DNA of 36,301 nucleotides from Latilactobacillus fragifolii (GTDB lineage Bacteria; Bacillota; Bacilli; Lactobacillales; Lactobacillaceae): NCBI RefSeq assembly GCF_905332535.1, contig NZ_CAJOCF010000011.1, positions 1-36,301 of the forward strand, in the 5' to 3' direction. The notes beneath the pieces are model-generated. The model was not told where the DNA came from. It worked only from the letters and a program-made list of their open reading frames with translations, and ran no database searches. Positions 30,279-36,301 of this stretch are shown here, one piece after another. Position numbers and translations under genes: made by a program. Position 1 is the first letter of the stretch. Each line of letters opens with the position of its first letter.

Positions 30279-30307
30279 TTGAATAAACTTTTGCTTCGAC
30301 GTATACT
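30279..30307 (+). promoter_or_regulatory. Promoter of the type I restriction operon
   Basis: TTGAAT (30279-30284), a 17-base spacer and TATACT (30302-30307), directly adjoining the palindrome. Predicted start near 30314, about 27 bases before the first gene. Confidence 0.7.
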
Positions 30308-30340
30308 AAGCATATTAAATAAGTGTTGAAGGAGGATTTA

Positions 30341-30907
30341 ATGGAGAAACTTAGTAAGTTTGTTGAATTTGTGAGTGGCTCTCCACAATCTCGTCTATTT
30401 GTTTCAATGAATGAGAGTGATCCCAGTTATTGTATTTATGGGCAATCTGAATTGAAAGCTGATTTAGTTCAGTCAGAAACAGCGTCCAATGAGGGACGTC
30501 AAATTCGGACCCCTGATAAAGTTATGATTTTATCAGAAGGCGATATTATTTTTTATTTAGTTTCTGGAGAAGCAAGTGTTGTTGGAAAAAAGCATGTTGG
30601 CTATCTACAAACTCAAAATTTTATTAAATTAATCCCTAATCAGGATTTAGATGCTCACTATTTAGTTTTCTTGTTGAATCAGGATCACAATATTAAAAGA
30701 CAGCTTGTAAGTTCATTACAAGGAACGATGGTTATTAAATATACACTTGCACAGCTAAAAGCGTTGAGAATTAATAAACTACCACCAATAGATGAGCAAC
30801 GATTAATTGGAAGAATGTATTTCAACCAAATACGATTAAACTGGTTTAGAAAGCAAAGTGCGGATTTAAAACTAAAAATAGCAATGAATCAGTTGCGAAA
30901 GGACTAG
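30341..30907 (+). CDS. Half-length HsdS-like specificity protein
   Basis: A 188-aa protein resembling one target-recognition domain plus one helical spacer of a type I S subunit. GDIIFYLVSGEASVVGKKHVG (about 68-88) looks like the core of such a domain. LPPIDEQRLIGRMYFNQIRL (147-166) followed by charged helix matches the conserved S-subunit coiled-coil spacer. Normal HsdS has two such halves and about 400 aa. It lacks the PELRFKGF opening of the true hsdS at 35768. ATG 30341 sits after AAGGAGG; a TTG at 30323 overlaps that region. hsdR begins 3 bases after the stop. It may dimerise to act as an S subunit, or regulate the system. Family assignment is moderate; function is unknown. Confidence 0.65.
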   Translation: MEKLSKFVEFVSGSPQSRLFVSMNESDPSYCIYGQSELKADLVQSETASNEGRQIRTPDKVMILSEGDIIFYLVSGEASVVGKKHVGYLQTQNFIKLIPNQDLDAHYLVFLLNQDHNIKRQLVSSLQGTMVIKYTLAQLKALRINKLPPIDEQRLIGRMYFNQIRLNWFRKQSADLKLKIAMNQLRKD

Positions 30908-30910
30908 TGA

Positions 30911-33900
30911 ATGAACGAATTAAATTTCGAATCAGAATTAATTAAATATATTACAAGCGGGACAATAACAGTTTCTGAGGATGATTTTCAAAAAAGTAAT
31001 ATTCGTGAAACGGCAAAAGATTATGTTGTAAAAACTAAGTTATGGCAATATCGAGTTGATATTAAAACGACCGATCAACTATGGGCAAATTTTAAACAAA
31101 TTTTAGAACAGCATAATCAAAATACACTTGATAAGCCGTTAAGCACGGTAGAATTTAATCAGGTGAAAAAGATTATTTCTGATTTAAAAACCCCCTATGA
31201 TGCAGGCCAATTTTTATATGGTCTAAACGGTGTCTCACAGATTGAAATTGATTTAGATGATGGCCGGCATGTGTTTTTAACCGTTTTTGATCAGAAACAA
31301 ATTGGCGCTGGTAACACAGTCTATCAAGTCGTTAATCAAATTGAACGACCAGCGTTACTAACTGGAAAGCAAGATCGGCGCTTTGACACAACATTACTAA
31401 TCAATGGTTTACCAATTATTCAAATTGAAGAGAAGCGCGATTCACATGATGTTAATGAAGCGTTGAATCAGATGCATCAATATATCTTGGAAAATCAATA
31501 CACTGATATTTTTTCAACGTTACAAATTTTGGTTGCAATTACGCCTAATAATGTTAAATATATGGCGAATACAACGGCTGACAAATTTAACAAAGATTTC
31601 GCGTTTAATTGGCAACGTAAATCAGATAACAAAATTGTTCGTAATTGGCGCGAATTTGCAGATTCAATGCTAAGTATCCCAATGGCCCATCAAATGGCGA
31701 CTAACTTTATGATTTTAGATGGTACTAAAAATAAACAAATGATTAAAGTGATGCGTCCATACCAAGTTTATGCAACGCAAAATGTTATTCAAAAACTTAA
31801 AAAAGTCGATTTTGACATGGGTTTGAACAAGGTAGGCTATATTTGGCACACTACAGGCTCGGGTAAGACCATTACAAGTTTTAAAACAGCATGGCTTGCT
31901 AGTCGAATGCCAGGAATTGACAAAGTTGTTTTCGTCGTTGATCGGATTGCACTGACAAAGCAAACGAATGAAAATTATCGCGCATATGATCCTGATGGTG
32001 CAGTCGATGATGATAGTCGTTCGGGTAGTGTTCAAGGTACACAAAGTACAAACGATTTAAGTCGCAAGTTGAAGAGTAAGGATAACAATATCATTGTTAC
32101 CTCAGTCCAAAAACTAGAAACCCTGGTTAAACGTAAGAGTTTTAAATCTCCCGATAAGCACATTGTCTTTATTGTCGATGAGGCCCACCGGTCAACTGGC
32201 GGGGATGCTTTCGAATTGCTGCAAAAAAGCTTTAAGAAATCTGCTTGGGTGGGTTATACGGGAACACCTATGTTTGATGAAACAACTAATGGGTTACGAA
32301 CTGAGGATATTTTTGGCGAATTACTGCATGCTTATACCATTAAAGAAGCTATTGCCGATCGAAACGTACTAGGCTTTAAAGTTGATTTTGAGACGACAAT
32401 TGATACGGAAAGTATGAAAACACAATATTTGCCAGACTTCTATAAAAAGCAACATCCCGATTGGGAACAGCGTCAGATTCAAGATAAAATTGATAATTTA
32501 TCGCAAGAAGACATGGACGATGAAATTGCGCCTAGTTTCTATGATGAAAATGAGGACCATGTTCGCTTAGTTGTCCAGGATATTTTTAAGAATTGGCGTA
32601 ACCGTTCCAATGAAGGTAAGTACAATGCATTATTTACAACCCATGTTGGTGGTGGTAAGGCAAGTACCCCAATGGCTATGATGTACTTTAAAGAATTTCA
32701 ACGGGTGAATGAAGAGCATGCAAAGAACGGCGGCCAACTGCTGAAAGTTGCGATTACATTTAGTCAAAATACAACGAATAAAGATGGTATGGTTGAAAGC
32801 AATCAGAATTTGCACGATGCGATGAAGTGTTATAACAATCAATTTGGGACAAGTTTTGGGTTAGATGATGTTGCTGGTTATACGCAAGATGTTACGAGTC
32901 GCCTTAATCGAACAGCAACTGACAAGAACTATCTTGATTTAGTGATTGTCGTGGATCAATTACTAACCGGATTTGATGCGCCGGAAATGAATACTTTGTA
33001 TGTTGATCGAACCTTAAAAGGGGCGGGCTTAATTCAAGCCTATTCGCGGACAAACCGAATTGCTGATATGAAAGAGAAACCATGGGGACGAGTCGTTAAC
33101 TATCGGTGGCCTAGTCAGAATGAAAAGTTAATGAATAAGGCGCTAGCGATTTATTCCAATAAGGATTCAGCCACTTTATCAGAAAAAGAACAGAAAAAGG
33201 AAAACGTCGATTCTGGAGTTTTAGCGAAAGACTTTAAAAATATGGTCCAAGAGGTTCGTGGGATTGTCGGACAACTGGATGATTTAACGGATGGTTTTAA
33301 TCAATTACCACCAAGTGAACGCCAAAAAGACGAGATGTTTGAATTATTGCGACAATACAACGTCGGTATGTCGAAACTTAAACAATATACACCGCAAGAT
33401 GGTGAAGAAGATAGTGGATTTAACTATGATACGCCGGACGATTTAATTCGCGCTTTAGGGATGACACCGGCCCAAGAAAAGAAATTGACCACTGTTTTAA
33501 CGAATGAAATAAAACAATACATTAGTGTGCGGGATAAAGTGCCTGTTCAGCAAATTGAGTTAAAGATGACGCACATCAAAGATGTTCAAGTCAACTACGA
33601 TTACTTGACGGAACTCGTTGAAAAACTCTTGAATGAAATGCATGAAGAAAAAATTGAGGCTGCTCAGAAGACGAAGAAGGATATTGATCAATTTGCAAAT
33701 GGCTTAGAAGACCAAAATTATGCGCACAAAATTAAAAACGCGACACAAGCGATCCTTGATGGCTACTATCCACCTAAAGGGATGGCAATGATATATCCTG
33801 TCAAGTTGGACGATAGTGAGCAAGTTATTCAAGAAGCTAATCAAATTAGTATTGATCGGATTTTATTAGAATTTCGAAACCAGTGGGGGATCACAGATGT

Positions 33901-34120
33901 GATTACAAGTGCTGGGTTACGACAACTATTTAGTACGCATCAATATGGCCAACAAGATTTAGATGATGCTGGCCAATTGCGAGATATTATTGCTGAAGCA
34001 AGTTTGAGTTATAAGAATTTAGCATTAGACGCTGATATCCAAGCACTTTCGAAAATCAGGTACCGAAACGGATTACGCGAAGCAATTTATTTAGCAGCTG
34101 ATAAACATGTAATACATTAA
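30911..34120 (+). CDS. hsdR: Type I restriction enzyme R subunit (HsdR)
   Basis: The motor/nuclease subunit that translocates and cuts DNA lacking the host methylation. The N-terminal PD-(D/E)xK nuclease shows Asp159 (RFDTTLLINGLP) and Glu173-x-Lys175 (QIEEKR). The SF2 translocase follows: Walker A HTTGSGKT (313-320), DEAH (423-426), GYTGTP, and LLTGFDAPEMNTLYVD with SRTNR in the second motor domain. At 1069 aa it is near type IC enzymes such as EcoR124I. AAGGA lies before ATG 30911, 3 bases after the half-S stop. All catalytic motifs look intact, so activity depends on whether an S subunit is available. Confidence 0.95.
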   Translation: MNELNFESELIKYITSGTITVSEDDFQKSNIRETAKDYVVKTKLWQYRVDIKTTDQLWANFKQILEQHNQNTLDKPLSTVEFNQVKKIISDLKTPYDAGQFLYGLNGVSQIEIDLDDGRHVFLTVFDQKQIGAGNTVYQVVNQIERPALLTGKQDRRFDTTLLINGLPIIQIEEKRDSHDVNEALNQMHQYILENQYTDIFSTLQILVAITPNNVKYMANTTADKFNKDFAFNWQRKSDNKIVRNWREFADSMLSIPMAHQMATNFMILDGTKNKQMIKVMRPYQVYATQNVIQKLKKVDFDMGLNKVGYIWHTTGSGKTITSFKTAWLASRMPGIDKVVFVVDRIALTKQTNENYRAYDPDGAVDDDSRSGSVQGTQSTNDLSRKLKSKDNNIIVTSVQKLETLVKRKSFKSPDKHIVFIVDEAHRSTGGDAFELLQKSFKKSAWVGYTGTPMFDETTNGLRTEDIFGELLHAYTIKEAIADRNVLGFKVDFETTIDTESMKTQYLPDFYKKQHPDWEQRQIQDKIDNLSQEDMDDEIAPSFYDENEDHVRLVVQDIFKNWRNRSNEGKYNALFTTHVGGGKASTPMAMMYFKEFQRVNEEHAKNGGQLLKVAITFSQNTTNKDGMVESNQNLHDAMKCYNNQFGTSFGLDDVAGYTQDVTSRLNRTATDKNYLDLVIVVDQLLTGFDAPEMNTLYVDRTLKGAGLIQAYSRTNRIADMKEKPWGRVVNYRWPSQNEKLMNKALAIYSNKDSATLSEKEQKKENVDSGVLAKDFKNMVQEVRGIVGQLDDLTDGFNQLPPSERQKDEMFELLRQYNVGMSKLKQYTPQDGEEDSGFNYDTPDDLIRALGMTPAQEKKLTTVLTNEIKQYISVRDKVPVQQIELKMTHIKDVQVNYDYLTELVEKLLNEMHEEKIEAAQKTKKDIDQFANGLEDQNYAHKIKNATQAILDGYYPPKGMAMIYPVKLDDSEQVIQEANQISIDRILLEFRNQWGITDVITSAGLRQLFSTHQYGQQDLDDAGQLRDIIAEASLSYKNLALDADIQALSKIRYRNGLREAIYLAADKHVIH

Positions 34121-34150
34121 AAGATCCACAATTAAAGGAGAACGAATCTA

Positions 34151-35767
34151 ATGAGTGAGACAACAACATTACAAGACATCACTAAGAAATTATGGGCAAT
34201 GGCTAATGAACTACGGGGAAATATGGACGCTGGTGAATTTAAGAATTATATCTTAGCCTTTATGTTTTATCGGTACCTTTCAGAACATCAGGAACAATAT
34301 TTGGTTTCTAATAATGTGATTGATGTTGCCGATGGCCAGACAATTAATCAAGCTTATGTCGAACAAGCAACGGCAGATGAATTAGCTGATTATCTTGAAG
34401 ATATTTCGTCAAGTTTAGGTTATGCGATTGCGCCAGCTGATACGTGGCAATCATTAAATGAACGAATTGAAAATAGCACGGTTATTCCAAGTGATTATCA
34501 AACGATTTTTGATAATTTCAATAAAAATGCAGTCTTAAATCAAGAGGCTGCTCAAGATTTCAACGGGGTCTTTAACGACATTAATCTCGGTGATTCGCGC
34601 TTAGGTAGTTCAACCACGGCACGTGCTAAATCCTTGAATAATATTGTCAAATTAGTTGATGATATCGAATATAAGAGTGATGAAGATAAAGATATTCTAG
34701 GTGAGATTTATGAATACTTAATTGGACAATTCGCGGCCAGTGCTGGGAAAAAGGGTGGCGAATTCTATACACCACACCAAGTCAGCAAGATTCTTGCTAA
34801 ATTAGTCACGATGGATGTCGCACCCAGCAACACCGCCTTCTCAGTATACGATCCAACTATGGGATCTGGCTCATTGTTACTAACCGTTCGTAATCAATTG
34901 CCTGAAGCTATCCGCTCCGGAGCAATTAAGTTCTATGGTCAGGAATTAAATACAACGACCTACAACTTGGCGCGTATGAATTTAATGATGCATGATGTGT
35001 CATTTAATAATATGACTTTAAACAATGCTGATACACTCGAAAGTGATTGGCCAGATGGACCGGATGAAGCAGGTGTCGATCAACCACGGAGTTTTGACGC
35101 AGTGGTTGCTAACCCACCATATTCAGCAAAATGGGATAATAATGAAACGAAACTAAAAGACCCCCGTTTTAGCGAATATGGCAAACTAGCACCAGCTTCC
35201 AAAGCCGATTTTGCATTCGTATTGCACAGTCTCTATCATTTAAACAACGACGGTACAATGGCAATTGTCTTGCCACACGGTGTGTTATTCCGGGGGGCCG
35301 CTGAAGGGAAGATTCGGCAAACATTGATTGAAAAGAATTATTTAGATGCCGTCATTGGCCTACCAGCTAACCTATTTTATGGCACAAGTATTCCAACCAC
35401 AATTCTTGTTTTTAAGAAAAACCGCCAAGCGAAAGACGTTCTATTCATTGATGCAAGTAGTGATTTCGAGAAAGCTAAGAATCAAAATAACTTGCGAGAT
35501 AGCGATGTTGATAAGATTGTCGCTGCATACAAGAGTAGGGAAGATGTCGATAAATACGCCCATGTTGCAACTTTAGATGAAATCAAAGAAAACGACTTTA
35601 ACCTTAATATACCGCGTTATGTAGACACTTTTGAAGAAGAAGAACCAATCGACATTGATGAGGTTAAAAAAGAAATTGCAGCTATCGATTTAGAAATTGC
35701 AAAATTAGAAAAAGAATTTGCAGAAATGGAAGCACAGCTCGTATCAACAAAAAAGGAGTCTGATTAA
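34151..35767 (+). CDS. hsdM: Type I restriction-modification methyltransferase subunit (HsdM)
   Basis: The adenine-N6 methyltransferase subunit, which needs S for DNA recognition. The N-terminal HsdM helical domain (1-150) is followed by GGEFYTPHQVSKILAKL (202-218), the SAM-binding motif DPTMGSG (234-240) and the catalytic NPPY (321-324). The C-terminal helix (about 500-535, heptad-like EIAKLEKEFAEMEAQL) should contact S. The 538-aa length fits type IC HsdM. AAAGGAG precedes the ATG. The stop abuts the hsdS start directly. All key residues are present. Confidence 0.96.
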   Translation: MSETTTLQDITKKLWAMANELRGNMDAGEFKNYILAFMFYRYLSEHQEQYLVSNNVIDVADGQTINQAYVEQATADELADYLEDISSSLGYAIAPADTWQSLNERIENSTVIPSDYQTIFDNFNKNAVLNQEAAQDFNGVFNDINLGDSRLGSSTTARAKSLNNIVKLVDDIEYKSDEDKDILGEIYEYLIGQFAASAGKKGGEFYTPHQVSKILAKLVTMDVAPSNTAFSVYDPTMGSGSLLLTVRNQLPEAIRSGAIKFYGQELNTTTYNLARMNLMMHDVSFNNMTLNNADTLESDWPDGPDEAGVDQPRSFDAVVANPPYSAKWDNNETKLKDPRFSEYGKLAPASKADFAFVLHSLYHLNNDGTMAIVLPHGVLFRGAAEGKIRQTLIEKNYLDAVIGLPANLFYGTSIPTTILVFKKNRQAKDVLFIDASSDFEKAKNQNNLRDSDVDKIVAAYKSREDVDKYAHVATLDEIKENDFNLNIPRYVDTFEEEEPIDIDEVKKEIAAIDLEIAKLEKEFAEMEAQLVSTKKESD

Positions 35768-36196
35768 ATGAAAGAGCAAAAAAAGCAACCAGAACTTCGG
35801 TTTAAAGGCTTTACTGACGATTGGGAACAACGAGACCTTGGAAAACTTACCGATGTTTATGATGGGACTCATCAGACACCAAAGTATTTAGATAAAGGTA
35901 TTATGTTTATTTCAGTTGAGAATATAGACACGTTAGAATCCCAAAAATTCATTTCTGTTGATGAATTCAATCGTGAATTTAAGGTATATCCAGAGGTAGG
36001 GGATGTTCTAATGACGCGTATTGGAGATGTTGGAACAACAAATGTTGTCCGTTCAACGCGACCAATTGCTTACTATGTTAGTCTTGCACTGCTAAAAAAG
36101 AAAAATATGCCAGCTACTTTTTTAAGTTTTGGCATACAATCACCAAATATACAAAAAGAGATATGGAGAAGAACTGACCTATACCCCAATTGTTAA
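35768..36196 (+). pseudogene. hsdS: hsdS specificity subunit, truncated by an IS element
   Basis: The gene opens with the usual lactobacillar S-subunit start (PELRFKGFTDDWEQRDLGKL) and continues through most of the first target-recognition domain (GDVLMTRIGDVGTTNVV, then SPNIQKEIWRRT). At codon 136 the sequence switches to the left end of an insertion sequence and stops 6 codons later at 36194-36196. A complete S subunit has about 400 residues with two recognition domains, so this product lacks part of domain 1, the spacer and domain 2 and should be non-functional. AAAGGAG precedes ATG 35768, which directly follows the hsdM stop. The remainder may lie beyond the IS, outside the window. Confidence 0.9.
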
Positions 36197-36221
36197 AGTA
36201 AAAACTTTAATGATTGGGGTA
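36182..36221 (+). repeat. Inverted repeat at the IS left end covering the orfA ribosome binding site
   Basis: Arms 36182-36199 (TACCCCAATTGTTAAAGT) and 36204-36221 are complementary except at two positions, with an A4 loop. The right arm includes the GGGG before orfA, so readthrough RNA from hsdM/hsdS could hide the ribosome binding site. Confidence 0.75.
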
Positions 36222-36226
36222 TTTTG

Positions 36227-36301
36227 ATGACTAAAATTTCTAAACAGACAAAATTAAAAGCAATCCTTGAGTATCATCAAGGAGAATTTAGTAAGAATCA
36301 A
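36227..36301 (+). CDS. IS3-family transposase OrfA, N-terminal fragment
   Basis: Twenty-five codons from ATG 36227 to the window edge read MTKISKQTKLKAILEYHQGE and continue to FSKNQ. The pattern (Lys-rich start, KLKAILEYHQGE, then the first helix of a helix-turn-helix) is that of OrfA of IS150-like IS3 elements, which binds the ends and is fused to OrfB by frameshifting to give the transposase. Only the beginning is present, so intactness cannot be judged. GGGG at 36216-36219 could be its ribosome binding site and lies in a hairpin arm. Confidence 0.8.
   Translation, partial: MTKISKQTKLKAILEYHQGEFSKNQ

Larger units (their letters stand above)
36175..36301 (+). mobile_element. IS3-family insertion sequence, left end
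   Basis: From about 36175 the hsdS similarity ends and the sequence begins TGACCTATACCCCAATTG, a terminal-repeat-like end with the TG opening, followed by an OrfA reading frame at 36227. The OrfA start resembles the IS3 family, IS150-like group common in lactobacilli. The right end and target duplication lie outside the window, so the exact boundary is uncertain by a few bases. Confidence 0.82.

Noticed and set aside
31715-32044. 109-codon minus-strand frame within hsdR
   Set aside because: It covers the conserved ATPase motifs of hsdR on the other strand and shows no start signal; no support as a gene.

Overview
The window is chromosomal DNA from a low-GC Gram-positive bacterium, most likely a lactic acid bacterium of the family Lactobacillaceae; the Latilactobacillus sakei/curvatus group is my best guess, as an inference from protein style and gene order. 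Supporting points are a PolC-type replicative polymerase, an rpsB-tsf-pyrH-frr ... uppS-cdsA-rseP-proS-polC translation/lipid/replication block, a Gram-positive LexA/YnzC pair, strong GGAGG ribosome binding sites and many extended -10 promoters.

Layout. (1) 1-4650: the 5' end of galE (minus), then recJ-apt, the convergent lexA, and divergent small genes ynzC (DUF896) and yneF. A LexA box lies between lexA and ynzC. (2) 4677-9297: a heterodimeric ABC exporter with one degenerate ATP site, followed by a membrane-anchored alpha/beta hydrolase. (3) 9300-12189: a Mg2+-sensing M-box riboswitch with its own terminator, controlling an MgtA-type P-type ATPase. (4) 12191-14485: plsC (minus), and a small operon for a tRNA methyltransferase, a GIY-YIG protein and a GNAT acetyltransferase. 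(5) 14493-30232: the core block rpsB-tsf-pyrH-frr, a large YhgE/Pip membrane protein on the opposite strand, then uppS-cdsA, rseP-proS and polC. A strongly folded leader RNA precedes rpsB. (6) 30242-36301: an accessory type I restriction-modification locus: a perfect 36-bp palindrome, a promoter, a half-length HsdS-like gene, hsdR, hsdM, and an hsdS broken after about 135 codons by an IS3-family insertion sequence that runs off the window.

How the parts work together. The core genes make ribosomal protein S2, EF-Ts, UMP kinase, ribosome recycling factor, the undecaprenyl and CDP-diacylglycerol lipid precursors, a site-2 protease, prolyl-tRNA synthetase and the replicative polymerase. They are split into transcription units by hairpin terminators and internal promoters. 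The most unusual region is the restriction locus. The normal specificity subunit is destroyed while R and M are intact, and a one-domain S-like protein leads the operon. Whether that half-S gives HsdM/HsdR a new specificity or only regulates them is the main open question.

Where I give a start codon that shortens the longest open frame (apt, the second ABC gene, mgtA, the tRNA methyltransferase, the acetyltransferase, tsf, pyrH, frr, uppS, half-S), I chose it from ribosome binding site spacing, promoter position or family N-terminus.
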